From Streptomyces sp. NBC_01788 (GTDB lineage: Bacteria > Actinomycetota > Actinomycetes > Streptomycetales > Streptomycetaceae), in assembly GCF_035917575.1 (NCBI RefSeq), contig NZ_CP109090.1:6944001-7008000 (forward strand): DNA of 64,000 nucleotides. The letters run 5' to 3'. Below the pieces are notes generated by a model. It had not been told where the DNA came from, ran no database searches, and was given only the letters and a program-made list of their open reading frames with translations. Position numbers and translations under genes: made by a program. This document shows, piece by piece, positions 16,551 through 26,829 of the stretch (position 1 is its first letter; the number at the start of each line of letters is the position of its first letter).

Positions 16551-18191
16551 ATGACTGCCACCCTCGTTGCCAAGAACCTCGCCGCCGGGCACGGCGACCG
16601 CGCGCTGTTCGCCGGACTGGACCTCGTCGTCGCGCCCGGGGACGTGATCGGGCTGGTCGGCGCCAACGGCGCGGGCAAGTCCACCCTGCTCAGGATGCTC
16701 GCCGGGCTGAGCACCCCGGAAGAGGGCGAGGTCGCCCTGTCCCCACCGGGGGCGAGCGTCGGGCACCTGCCCCAGGAGCCGGAGCGGCGCGCGGGGGAGA
16801 CCGTACGGGAGTTCCTCGCCCGGCGCACCGGGGTGGCCGCGGCCCAGCGGGCCATGGACGAGGCCACGCAGGCCCTCGTCGACGGGGCGCCGGGCGCGGA
16901 CGACGCGTACGCGAGCAGCCTGGAGCGGTGGCTCGGCCTCGGCGGCGCCGATCTCGACGAACGCGCCGACGAGGTCGCCGACTCGCTCGGCCTGGCCGTC
17001 GGCCTCGACCAGCCCATGACATCCCTGTCGGGCGGCCAGGCGGCCCGCGCCGGACTCGCCTCGCTGCTGCTGTCCCGCTACGACGTCTTCCTGCTCGACG
17101 AGCCGACCAACGACCTCGACCTGGCCGGTCTGGAGCGCCTGGAGCGGTTCGTGACCGGCCTGCGCGCCGGGACGGTCGTCGTCAGCCACGACCGCGAGTT
17201 CCTCACCCGCACCGTCACCAAGGTCCTCGAACTCGACCTCGCCCAGCGGCGGATCAACCTCTTCGGCGGCGGATACGCGGCCTATCTGGAGGAGCGGGAC
17301 GTCGCCCGCAGGCACGCCCGCGAGGACTACGAGGAGTACGCCGACAAGAGGGCCGCCCTCCAGGACCGGGCCCAGACGCAGCGGTCCTGGATGGACAAGG
17401 GCGTGAAGAACGCCCGGCGCAAGGCGGGCGGCGACAACGACAAGATCGGCCGCAAGTTCCGCAGCGAGGCCAGTGAGAAGCAGGCCGCGAAGGCCCGCCA
17501 GACCCAGCGCATGATCGAACGGCTCGAGGTCGTCGAGGAGCCCCGCAAGGAGTGGGAGCTGCGCATGGAGATCGCGTCGGCCCCGCGGTCGGGCGCGGTC
17601 GTCGCCACGCTCCGGGACGCGGAGGTGCGGCGGGGCGGCTTCGTGCTGGGCCCGGTGAACCTCCAGATCGACTGGGCGGACCGGGTGGCGGTCACCGGGG
17701 CCAACGGCGCGGGCAAGTCGACGCTGCTGGCCGCGCTGCTGGGGCGGATCCCGGTGGACGCCGGGCACGCGGCGCTGGGCTCCGGCGTGCTGGTCGGCGA
17801 GGTCGACCAGGCCCGCCGCATCTTCCACGGCTCCGAAGCCCTGCTGGACGCCTTCTGCGCGGCGGTGCCGGACACCGAGCCGGTGGAGGCGCGGACGCTG
17901 CTCGCCAAGTTCGGCCTCAAGGCGGACCATGTGACGCGTCCCGCCGGGACACTCTCCCCGGGTGAGCGGACCCGGGCCGCGCTCGCCCTCCTCCAGGGCA
18001 GGGGCGTGAACCTCCTGGTCCTGGACGAGCCCACCAACCACCTGGATCTGCCGGCCATCGAGCAACTGGAGTCGGCGCTGGACTCCTACCAGGGCACCCT
18101 GCTGCTGGTCACCCACGACCGCCGCATGCTCGACGCGGTGCACGTCACCCGCCGACTGGAGGCGGCCGAGGGCAAGGTGACGGAGCATTAA
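16551..18191 (+). CDS. ABC-F family ATPase
   Basis: A complete 546-residue ABC-F protein with two ATPase domains: Walker A GANGAGKST at about 37-45 and again near 382. The first signature is SLSGGQAARAGLA (near 158) with FLLDEPTNDLDL. The second signature is a variant LSPGERTRAALALL, with LVLDEPTNHLDL. Between them is a charged helical linker (DKRAALQDRAQTQRSWMDKG) that would reach the ribosomal exit-site region. There are no membrane segments, so this is a translation factor or ribosome-protection protein rather than a transporter. TAGGAT (16535-16540) overlaps the stop codon of the preceding gene and may be a -10 for a nearly leaderless transcript. Its antibiotic spectrum is unknown. Confidence 0.92.
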   Translation: MTATLVAKNLAAGHGDRALFAGLDLVVAPGDVIGLVGANGAGKSTLLRMLAGLSTPEEGEVALSPPGASVGHLPQEPERRAGETVREFLARRTGVAAAQRAMDEATQALVDGAPGADDAYASSLERWLGLGGADLDERADEVADSLGLAVGLDQPMTSLSGGQAARAGLASLLLSRYDVFLLDEPTNDLDLAGLERLERFVTGLRAGTVVVSHDREFLTRTVTKVLELDLAQRRINLFGGGYAAYLEERDVARRHAREDYEEYADKRAALQDRAQTQRSWMDKGVKNARRKAGGDNDKIGRKFRSEASEKQAAKARQTQRMIERLEVVEEPRKEWELRMEIASAPRSGAVVATLRDAEVRRGGFVLGPVNLQIDWADRVAVTGANGAGKSTLLAALLGRIPVDAGHAALGSGVLVGEVDQARRIFHGSEALLDAFCAAVPDTEPVEARTLLAKFGLKADHVTRPAGTLSPGERTRAALALLQGRGVNLLVLDEPTNHLDLPAIEQLESALDSYQGTLLLVTHDRRMLDAVHVTRRLEAAEGKVTEH

Positions 18192-18301
18192 CGCTTTCCC
18201 CGGCTTGCGGGGACCCGCGGTGAACGGTCGGGCACGGGGTCTTACACTCGGTCACCGTTGCCCAGCGGAACGAAACCGCAGATCGGAAGGCATGGTCACC
18301 C

Positions 18302-18517
18302 ATGTTCCAAGACGCCCCCATTTATCACCAACTCGTAGCCGAGCGAGGCGACGTGCCCGCGCGCGTGCGTGACGCGGCCACGGCCATACAGCGGCAGCTC
18401 GAGGACGTGATGCGAACGGGGCATCCCAACGCCGCCTTCACCCCGGGTCCGCCGCCCCCGGGCGCGACCCCACGCCCCCACGCCGAACTCCCCCCGGGCC
18501 AGCACCCACCGCGATGA
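18302..18517 (+). CDS. Small conserved hypothetical protein
   Basis: A 71-residue protein starting MFQDAPIYHQLVAERGDVPA, then an amphipathic helix to about residue 40 and a Pro-rich disordered tail. Similar short proteins are frequent in Streptomyces, but I know no function. The ATG lies 10 nt after GGAAGG, a little long; no better in-frame start exists. TTACACT at 18242-18248 could be a -10. A very strong bidirectional hairpin follows 48 bp later. Coding potential (third-position GC, real RBS) makes it a probable gene. Confidence 0.6.
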   Translation: MFQDAPIYHQLVAERGDVPARVRDAATAIQRQLEDVMRTGHPNAAFTPGPPPPGATPRPHAELPPGQHPPR

Positions 18518-18564
18518 CCCCGCCCCGACGGGTCCGCGCGGCCGCCGGTCACGTCGACGAGAAA

Positions 18565-18598
18565 CGGCCCGGACCCGCCCGAAGGCGGGTCCGGGCCG
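18565..18598. terminator. Strong bidirectional terminator
   Basis: A perfect 15-bp stem CGGCCCGGACCCGCC (18565-18579) and GGCGGGTCCGGGCCG (18584-18598) with the tetraloop CGAA lies between the convergent small gene and the Tex gene. It serves both directions. Confidence 0.85.
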
Positions 18599-18616
18599 CG
18601 TCGTCAGCGGCGGGCG

Positions 18617-20983
<2,367 letters not shown>

Positions 20984-21141
20984 GATCCCGTACCGCCTTC
21001 TCCACTTCGGTGTGCGCCGCAATTGTGGCAGGCCCCACCGTCAACCGGGCCGCAGGGCGCCGCCCGGCGAGGCGCGTTCCCGCCACCCCGCGCCCCGCGG
21101 GGACGGGCGACGGCATGGCAGGAAAGGTGGGAAACCCGTCA

Positions 21142-21170
21142 TTGCGGCCGTCCCCCGGCCCGCGAAGAAT
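21142..21170 (+). promoter_or_regulatory. Leaderless promoter of the GlxA-type regulator
   Basis: TTGCGG (21142-21147), a 17-bp spacer and AAGAAT (21165-21170) are followed 7 nt later by the ATG at 21178, with no Shine-Dalgarno sequence. The start codon should be at the 5' end of the mRNA. Confidence 0.6.
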
Positions 21171-21177
21171 CGGTCGC

Positions 21178-22140
21178 ATGGCGCAGCGAACCGTTCTCGT
21201 CGTCCTCTTCGACGCCGTCCAGAGCCTTGACGTCACCGGCCCCGTGGAGGTCTTCGCCGGTGCCGAACGGCATGTACCGGGGTCGTACCGCATCCACACG
21301 GCCTCCCTGGACGGCCGTCCCGTCCGCAGCTCCAGCGGCATGACCCTGGTACCGGACTCCCCGCTCGCGGACGCTCCCGCGCCGCACACGCTGCTGGTGC
21401 CCGGCGGTGAGGGCACCCGCCGGGCGGACCCGCGGCTGGTCGACTGGGTCCGCGGGCACGGGCCGGGCGCCGCGCGCCTGGTCTCGGTGTGCACCGGCGC
21501 GATCCTGCTGGCCGAGGCGGGCCTGCTGGACGGCCGCCGGGCCACGACCCACTGGGCGTACTGCGACAAGCTCGCCCGCGACCACCCCTCCGTCGAGGTG
21601 CACGCGGAGCCGGTCTACGTGCGCGACGGGGAGGTGGCGACCTCGGCCGGCGTGACCTGCGGCATCGACCTGACCCTCGCGCTCGTCGAGGAGGACCTCG
21701 GCCGCGACGTCGCGCTGAGTGTCGCCCGCCACCTGGTGGTCTTCCTGCGCCGGCCCGGCAACCAGGCCCAGTTCAGCGCCCAGCTCGCCGCACAGACGGC
21801 CCGGCGCGAACCCCTGCGGGACGTACAGCAGTGGATCACCGAGCATCCGGCGGACGACCTGTCCGTCGAGGCGCTCGCCGCCCGTGCCCGCCTCTCGCCG
21901 CGCCACTTCGCCCGCGCTTTCCGGGCGGAGACCGGTACCACCCCCGGCCGCTACGTCGACCGGGTCCGACTGGAACACGCCCGCCGGCTCCTCGAGGACA
22001 CCGCCGACGGCGTCGAGGAGATCTCCCGCGCCAGCGGCTACGGCACCCCGGAGGCCATGCGGCGCGCGTTCGTCAAGGCGCTGGGCGCCGCCCCGGCCGA
22101 GTACCGGAGGCGGTTCCGCCCCGCTCCCGCCACCACCTGA
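21178..22140 (+). CDS. GlxA family transcriptional regulator (DJ-1/PfpI plus AraC domains)
   Basis: A 320-residue two-domain regulator. Residues 1-180 form a DJ-1/PfpI-like domain (LVVLFDAVQSLDVTGPVEVF at the N-terminus, VSVCTGAILLAEAGLLDGRR with the nucleophile-elbow Cys near 105). Residues 215-315 are an AraC DNA-binding domain with two helix-turn-helix units (LSVEALAARARLSPRHFARA and EISRASGYGTPEAMRRAF). GlxA-type proteins sense small amides, amines or isonitriles and activate nearby genes. The next gene, 21 bp on, encodes a free-standing DJ-1 protein, so the two likely form a sensor-enzyme pair. The transcript appears leaderless. Confidence 0.9.
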   Translation: MAQRTVLVVLFDAVQSLDVTGPVEVFAGAERHVPGSYRIHTASLDGRPVRSSSGMTLVPDSPLADAPAPHTLLVPGGEGTRRADPRLVDWVRGHGPGAARLVSVCTGAILLAEAGLLDGRRATTHWAYCDKLARDHPSVEVHAEPVYVRDGEVATSAGVTCGIDLTLALVEEDLGRDVALSVARHLVVFLRRPGNQAQFSAQLAAQTARREPLRDVQQWITEHPADDLSVEALAARARLSPRHFARAFRAETGTTPGRYVDRVRLEHARRLLEDTADGVEEISRASGYGTPEAMRRAFVKALGAAPAEYRRRFRPAPATT

Positions 22141-22161
22141 CACCCACACGGAGGGAAATCC

Positions 22162-22797
22162 ATGCAGATCGCCATCGTCCTGTTCGACCGCTTCACCGCC
22201 CTGGACGCCGTGGGCCCGTACGAGACCCTCGGCCGGCTCCCGGGCGCCGAGACCGTCTTCGTCGCCGAACGGACCGGACCCGTCCGCACCGAGACCGGGC
22301 ACCTCGCGCTCACCGCCGACCGGACCCTGGGCGACGTCCCCGACCCCGGCATCGTCGTCGTCCCGGGCGGCCCCGGCCAGGCGTCGCAGATGGAGAACGA
22401 GACCCTGCTGGACTGGCTGCGCACCGCCGACGCCACCAGCACCTGGACCACCTCCGTGTGCACCGGCTCGCTGCTGCTCGCCGCCGCCGGGCTGCTCGAC
22501 GGCCGCCGCGCGACCTCGCACTGGCTGGCCCTCGACCAGTTGAGGCGTTTCGGAGCCGAGCCCACGGGAGAGCGGGTCGTCTTCGACGGCAAGTACGTCA
22601 CGGCCGCGGGCGTCTCCTCGGGCATCGACATGGGCCTCACGCTGCTCGGCCGGATCGCGGGCGACGAACACGCCCAGGCCGTCCAGCTGCTGACCGAGTA
22701 CGACCCGCAGCCGCCCTACGACGCCGGATCACCCGAGAAGGCGCCCGCGCACCTCGTCGAGGAGTTCCGGGCCAAGAGCCGCTTCGTGCTGACGTAG
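22162..22797 (+). CDS. DJ-1/PfpI family protein (isonitrile hydratase-like)
   Basis: A 211-residue single-domain DJ-1 protein: MQIAIVLFDRFTALDAVGPY, VVVPGGPGQASQM near 66, the elbow Cys in TTSVCTGSLLLAAAGLLDGR (about C100) and TSHW. It resembles isonitrile hydratase (InhA), which converts isonitriles to N-formamides, more than chaperone-like or protease-like members. The substrate is not proven. GGAGGG 7 nt before the ATG is a strong RBS. It is co-transcribed with the GlxA regulator, with which it shares about the same fold; they probably arose by duplication. Confidence 0.8.
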   Translation: MQIAIVLFDRFTALDAVGPYETLGRLPGAETVFVAERTGPVRTETGHLALTADRTLGDVPDPGIVVVPGGPGQASQMENETLLDWLRTADATSTWTTSVCTGSLLLAAAGLLDGRRATSHWLALDQLRRFGAEPTGERVVFDGKYVTAAGVSSGIDMGLTLLGRIAGDEHAQAVQLLTEYDPQPPYDAGSPEKAPAHLVEEFRAKSRFVLT

Positions 22798-22805
22798 ACG
22801 GCCGG

Positions 22806-23552
22806 CTACCGCACGCTCCAGGTGAACCGGGCGGTCCGGCGCTCCAGGAACGCGGCGACGCCCTCCGCGGTGTCGCCGCTCGCGCCCGCCTGCTCGGCCC
22901 AGTGGGCGTCGCGGTCCGTGCGGCCGTCAGCGAACTCCTTCGCCGCGGCCTGCGTCAGCTGCGAGCGAGCGGCGAGGATTTCGGTGAACTCCGTGACCCG
23001 CTTGGCGAGTTCGCCCTCCGGCAGCACCTCGTCGACCAGGCCGGTGCGCAGCGCGCGCTCCGCGTCGATCAACTCGCCCGAGAAGAGCAGGTACTTGGCG
23101 GTCGCCGGGCCCACCAGGGAGACCAGCCGGCGGGTGGCGGAGGAGGGGTAGACGATGCCCAGTCTGGCCGGCGTCACCCCGAACAGCGCGCCCGCCTCGG
23201 CGAATCGCAGGTCGCAGGCCGCCGCGAGCTGGGCGCCGCCGCCCACGCAGTGCCCGCGCACCGCCGCCAGCGTCGGCTTGGGGAATGCGGCGAGCGCCTC
23301 CTCGGCCTCCCCCGCGAGTCGCTGCGCCTCCCGCGGTGAGCCGCGCAGCGTGGAGATGTCGGCGCCGGAGCAGAACGTCTCGCCCGACCCCGTGAGCACC
23401 AGCGCCCGCACGCCCGGATCGGCCGCGAGGTCGTCCAGGAGCGGCGGCAGCGCCCGCCACATCGCGGCGGTCATCGCGTTGCGCTTGGCCGGGTGGTGGA
23501 CCACGACGGTGGCCACCGCGCCGGTGACGTCGTGCAGCAACTGCGGCTCCAT
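22806..23552 (-). CDS. Enoyl-CoA hydratase/isomerase (crotonase) family protein
   Basis: A 248-residue crotonase. HHPAKRNAMTAAMWRALPP, FCSGADISTLRG near residue 61 and RGHCVGGGAQLAAACDLRFA near 99 make up the CoA pocket and oxyanion hole. The GVTPARLGIVYPSSATRRL stretch near 124 is where the hydratase Glu pair normally sits. Here the usual second Glu is replaced by the YPSS sequence, so hydratase activity is uncertain and an isomerase or dehalogenase-type activity is possible. The ATG at 23552 is the only good start. It stands alone and is convergent with the DJ-1 gene with 8 bp between stops. Confidence 0.85.
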   Translation of the reverse strand: MEPQLLHDVTGAVATVVVHHPAKRNAMTAAMWRALPPLLDDLAADPGVRALVLTGSGETFCSGADISTLRGSPREAQRLAGEAEEALAAFPKPTLAAVRGHCVGGGAQLAAACDLRFAEAGALFGVTPARLGIVYPSSATRRLVSLVGPATAKYLLFSGELIDAERALRTGLVDEVLPEGELAKRVTEFTEILAARSQLTQAAAKEFADGRTDRDAHWAEQAGASGDTAEGVAAFLERRTARFTWSVR

Positions 23553-23675
23553 GCGCCGGATGCTATCCGCCCGGCCGAGCGTTTGATCAAGAAGGGTCGG
23601 GGGACAGTTACGACACGGTGGCAAAGGGAACAAAACGTGGAAACGGGGGGCCCGCGCGGCTTCGAGGAGGCGCCG

Positions 23676-24254
23676 ATGGCCAGGTTGACCAAGCCCCGCA
23701 GTGAGACGGCGAAGATGCGCCGAGGTTTCGGCTGGCTCGCCGGACTCGGGGTGCTCCTGGTGGTGGCCGGTCTGGTCGGGCTCGTCTACACGGCCGCCGT
23801 CACGCTGACCTCCATGCTCCTGTTCGGCTGGCTGCTGCTGATCGGCGGCCTTGTCGGGCTGCTGCACGCGGTCCAGGCGCGCGGTTCGAGCTTCTTCTGG
23901 CTCGGTGTCATCGTGGCCGCCCTGAACATCGCGGCGGGCGTGGTGGTCATCGGCCATCCGCACGCGACCGCCGCCGCGCTCACCATGTTCGCCGCCCTGC
24001 TGTTCCTGACCGGCGGCCTGTTCCGGGTGGTCGGCAGCGTCGTGGTGCGCGGACCCCAGTTCGGCTGGACGCTGCTGCTGGGCGCCTTCTACCTGCTGCT
24101 GGGCGTCCTGGTCCTGGGCTCCTGGCCGAGCAGCAGCCAGTACGTCATCGGCGCCTTCTTCTCCCTCGCCCTGCTCTTCGACGGCCTCGGCCTGATCGCC
24201 ACCGGCTTCGGCGGCCGCCGTATCGTCGGCATGATCTCCGACGGCACTGCCTAG
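23676..24254 (+). CDS. DUF308/HdeD-like membrane protein
   Basis: A 192-residue protein with about six hydrophobic helices and short loops. The pattern of glycine-rich repeats (LAGLGVLLVVAGLVGLVY, GWLLLIGGLVGLLHAV, LGVIVAALNIAAGVVVIG) is typical of the DUF308/HdeD family; E. coli HdeD contributes to acid resistance at high density. ATG at 23676 has GAGGAGG 6 nt upstream. A GTG at 23637 is in frame but has no RBS. The stop codon lies in the loop of a terminator hairpin. No specific function can be claimed here. Confidence 0.8.
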   Translation: MARLTKPRSETAKMRRGFGWLAGLGVLLVVAGLVGLVYTAAVTLTSMLLFGWLLLIGGLVGLLHAVQARGSSFFWLGVIVAALNIAAGVVVIGHPHATAAALTMFAALLFLTGGLFRVVGSVVVRGPQFGWTLLLGAFYLLLGVLVLGSWPSSSQYVIGAFFSLALLFDGLGLIATGFGGRRIVGMISDGTA

Positions 24255-24263
24255 CAGTGCCGT
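24241..24263 (+). terminator. Hairpin carrying the stop codon of the DUF308 gene in its loop
   Basis: ACGGCACTG (24241-24249) pairs perfectly with CAGTGCCGT (24255-24263); the loop CCTAG contains the TAG stop. Confidence 0.65.
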
Positions 24264-24327
24264 CCCGGCCGGACCGGGCGCGGGGACACAGGGACCGTAC
24301 AACCCGAAAAGTTCGCGATGTCGGCGT

Positions 24328-24352
24328 GGACGGGACAGTACCGGTCCCGTCC
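24328..24352 (+). terminator. Second hairpin upstream of the RsbW-like gene
   Basis: GGACGGGAC (24328-24336) and GTCCCGTCC (24344-24352) form a perfect 9-bp stem with a 7-nt loop, 60 bp before the -35 of the following gene. It may act as a backup terminator. Confidence 0.45.
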
Positions 24353-24414
24353 CTGACCGATTCGTGCGGCAACGGTCACAAGGCGCTTGAAACACGCTGA
24401 CTTGTGTTCAGTCC

Positions 24415-24444
24415 TTGGGCTGAGCGCGGTGCGTTACCAACACT
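24415..24444 (+). promoter_or_regulatory. Leaderless promoter of the RsbW-like kinase gene
   Basis: TTGGGC (24415-24420), an 18-bp spacer and AACACT (24439-24444) lie 6 nt before the GTG at 24451. There is no ribosome-binding site before this GTG. Confidence 0.4.
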
Positions 24445-24450
24445 CGACGT

Positions 24451-24996
24451 GTGGTGACAATCGAGCGCGAGGGTGGCGACCGGACGATGGACAACCACGG
24501 GCGCGGGTACGGCTCACGCCCGGAGGACGGCGCGGGGGCACCCCTGGACGACGTACCGCCGGATCCGCTGCCGTACGAGGGCGTCTGGCGGTTCACCGCG
24601 CCCGCCGTCGACGCCTCCGTCCCGCAGGCCCGGCACGCGGTCCGGGACCTGCTGCTGCGCCAGGGCGTCCCGGTCTCGGACGACATGGTCCACGGGCTGC
24701 TGCTGATCGTGTCCGAACTGGTCACGAACGCCGTCCGGCACGCGGCGCTGCTCTCGCCGATACTCGCCGTGGAGGTCGCGGTCGGCGCGGAGTGGGTGCG
24801 GCTCTCCGTGGAGGACAACCACCCCTACCGCCCCACCGCCCTGGAGACCGACCACGCGCGCACCGGCGGGCGCGGTCTGCTGCTGGTCCGCGAGATCGCG
24901 CGGGAGGCCGGCGGTGTCTGCGACGTCGAGCACACCGCGAGCGGCGGCAAGGTGATCTGGGCCGCCCTGCCGCTCAAGCCCGCACACCAGGTCTGA
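24451..24996 (+). CDS. RsbW-like ATP-binding protein (HATPase_c_2, anti-sigma/regulatory kinase)
   Basis: A 181-residue GHKL ATPase. VSELVTNAVRHA (near 88) is the N-box that binds Mg-ATP, SVEDNHPYRP (near 119) the G1 box, and TGGRGLLLVREIA (near 138) the G2 box. Streptomyces encode dozens of such stand-alone domains; some are anti-sigma factors that phosphorylate anti-anti-sigma partners. No partner gene lies next to it. The first 40 residues are a disordered Pro/Asp-rich extension. The GTG at 24451 fits a leaderless promoter; ATG at 24487 is the alternative. Confidence 0.88.
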   Translation: MVTIEREGGDRTMDNHGRGYGSRPEDGAGAPLDDVPPDPLPYEGVWRFTAPAVDASVPQARHAVRDLLLRQGVPVSDDMVHGLLLIVSELVTNAVRHAALLSPILAVEVAVGAEWVRLSVEDNHPYRPTALETDHARTGGRGLLLVREIAREAGGVCDVEHTASGGKVIWAALPLKPAHQV

Positions 24997-25023
24997 CAGC
25001 GCCCCCGGCGCCGTCCCCGGAGC

Positions 25024-25614
25024 TCACCAGCCGGCGGGACCCGTCAGCTCCCTGACCGCGGGGCGGGCCGCGTCCAGCACGGTCGGGAACCAGACCGAGA
25101 AGGTGTCCCGCGCCTGCCGCTCCGCCAGCTCGGCGGGCGTAACGAACGCCGTGGCGGCGATCTCCTCCGGGTCCGGCCGCAGCGGGGACTGCACCAGGCC
25201 GACGAAGAGGTGGTTGTACTCCTGCTCCACCAGGCCCGACTCCGGGTCCGGATGGTGGTAGCGGACCGTGCCCGCCTCGGCGAGCAGCGACGGGGAGATC
25301 CCCAGCTCCTCGTACGTGCGCCGGGCGGCCGCCGCCATGGGCGCCTCACCGGGGTAGGGGTGGCCGCAGCAGCTGTTGGACCACACGCCGGGGGAGTGGT
25401 ACTTGCCCAGGGCCCGCTGCTGCAGCAGCAGCCGGCCGCGGTTGTCGAACAGGAACACGGAGAAGGCGCGGTGCAGTCGTCCCGGTGGCTGGTGGGCGGA
25501 CAGCTTCTCCGCGGTGCCGATCGTCACGCCGTCCTCGTCGACCAGTTCCAGCAAGATCGCTTCCGCGGCGCCGTTCGACGAGCTGTGCTTCGCGGTGGCA
25601 GGTGTGGTCGGCAT
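25024..25614 (-). CDS. idi: Isopentenyl-diphosphate delta-isomerase, type I
   Basis: A 196-residue Nudix-fold enzyme that interconverts isopentenyl and dimethylallyl diphosphate. The active-site Cys is in WSNSCCGHPYPGE (about C82-C83, with His 85 as metal ligand). The Nudix helix region RRTYEELGI and the Glu in LVEQEYNHLF (about 134) are present, and LHRAFSVFLFD matches the family. It balances the two C5 units made by the MEP pathway, whose genes dxs and ispG lie 18 kb away in the hopanoid operon. The second ATG (25614) has AAGGA at 5 nt; the first ATG (25620) is the alternative. Three tandem CCGGCACT units lie in its upstream region. Confidence 0.95.
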   Translation of the reverse strand: MPTTPATAKHSSSNGAAEAILLELVDEDGVTIGTAEKLSAHQPPGRLHRAFSVFLFDNRGRLLLQQRALGKYHSPGVWSNSCCGHPYPGEAPMAAAARRTYEELGISPSLLAEAGTVRYHHPDPESGLVEQEYNHLFVGLVQSPLRPDPEEIAATAFVTPAELAERQARDTFSVWFPTVLDAARPAVRELTGPAGW

Positions 25615-25661
25615 ACCCATCCTTCACTTCGGTCCTCGAGTCACAAGTCTGCCGTACGAAA

Positions 25662-25688
25662 CCGGCACTCCCGGCACTTCCCGGCACT
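25662..25688 (-). repeat. Three tandem CCGGCACT units upstream of idi
   Basis: Units at 25662-25669, 25671-25678 and 25681-25688 have 9 and 10-bp periods, close to one helical turn, about 50-75 bp upstream of the idi start. They could form a phased regulator site. Confidence 0.6.
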
Positions 25689-25730
25689 CCGCATGTCCTG
25701 TGGGGCGCCGTGGTCCGCGGCTCGACAGCC

Positions 25731-25759
25731 GCCGGGCACCGTTGGGCATCGTGCCCGGC
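25731..25759 (-). terminator. Hairpin between the CDF gene and idi
   Basis: GCCGGGCAC (25731-25739) pairs with GTGCCCGGC (25751-25759) around an 11-nt loop, 130 bp downstream of the leftward CDF gene and 115 bp before idi. Confidence 0.5.
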
Positions 25760-25890
25760 CGGTCACACCCGGAACCGTCCGGACACCCCCTGTGACGAGT
25801 CCGCGGGCGCACGCCGAGCCCCGCGATACGGCGCGGGCGCCGTGCGCGCCGGGCACCCCAGGCCGGTCAGGGTCGCGGGGGAGGGGCCCG

Positions 25891-26829
25891 TCAGTGGCAC
25901 AGGCGCGCCTCGTGCTCCGCGTGCCCGCTCGGCTCCAGCTGGAAGGTGCAGTGCTCCACGTCGAAGTGGTCCCCGAGGCAGCCCTGGAGCTCGTGCAGCA
26001 GCTTCTCGTGGCCGGTGGCGCTGAGCGCGTCGGAGCGGACGACCACGTGCGCGGAGAGCACCGGCAGACCCGAGGTGATCGTCCAGGCGTGCAGGTCGTG
26101 CACGTCCTCCACGCCGTCGAGCGCCAGGATGTGCGCCCGCACCTCGTCCATGTCGACGTTCTTCGGGGCCGCCTCCAGCAGCACGTCGAGGGTCTCGCGC
26201 AGCAGCCGGAGGGTGCGCGGCACGATCAGCAGGCCGATGGCGAGGGAGGCGACGGGGTCGGCGGCCTGCCAGCCGGTGAGCAGGATCACGGCCGCCGAGA
26301 TCATGACGGCCACCGAGCCGAGCGCGTCCGCGGCCACCTCCAGGAAGGCACCGCGCACGTTCAGGCTCTCCTTCTGGCCGCGCATCAGCAGCATCAGGGA
26401 GACCGAGTTCGCCACCAGGCCGATCGCGCCGAACACGAGCATCAGCCCGCCGTGGGTGGGAGCCGGGGTGAGGAACCGCTCGACCGCCTCGTAGAGGACA
26501 TAGCTGCCGACACCGAGCAGCAGCAGGCAGTTCGCGAGCGCGGCGAGGATCTCCGCACGGGCGAAGCCGAAGGTGCGGTTCCCGCTCGGCGGGCGGTTGG
26601 CGAAGTGGATGGCCAGAAGCGCCATGCCGAGGCCGAGCGCGTCGGTGGCCATGTGGGCGGCGTCCGCGATCAGCGCCAGCGAGTCCGCGAGCAGGCCGCC
26701 GACGATCTCCACCACCATCACGGTGAGCGTGATCGACAGCGCGATGCGCAGCGTGCCGCGGTGCGCGGCGCCGGCCGTGCCGCCCGCTCCGGCGCCGTGC
26801 GCGTGCCCGTGGTCGTGACCGGCCCCCAT
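25891..26829 (-). CDS. Cation diffusion facilitator (CzcD/ZitB-type metal exporter)
   Basis: A 312-residue membrane protein with six predicted helices. The His-rich N-terminus (GHDHGHAHG) may hold metal. Helix 2 carries LIADAAHMATDALGLG and helix 5 LEVAADALGSVAVM, supplying the His/Asp tetrahedral site of zinc-exporting CDF proteins. A basic region and a C-terminal cytoplasmic ferredoxin-like domain (VRAHILALDGVEDVHDLHAW) with further His residues follow. It exports Zn2+ (possibly Cd2+ or Co2+) in exchange for protons. The RBS is weak. A 10-bp inverted repeat 97 bp upstream could be its operator, but it does not look like a known zinc-regulator box. Confidence 0.92.
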   Translation of the reverse strand: MGAGHDHGHAHGAGAGGTAGAAHRGTLRIALSITLTVMVVEIVGGLLADSLALIADAAHMATDALGLGMALLAIHFANRPPSGNRTFGFARAEILAALANCLLLLGVGSYVLYEAVERFLTPAPTHGGLMLVFGAIGLVANSVSLMLLMRGQKESLNVRGAFLEVAADALGSVAVMISAAVILLTGWQAADPVASLAIGLLIVPRTLRLLRETLDVLLEAAPKNVDMDEVRAHILALDGVEDVHDLHAWTITSGLPVLSAHVVVRSDALSATGHEKLLHELQGCLGDHFDVEHCTFQLEPSGHAEHEARLCH

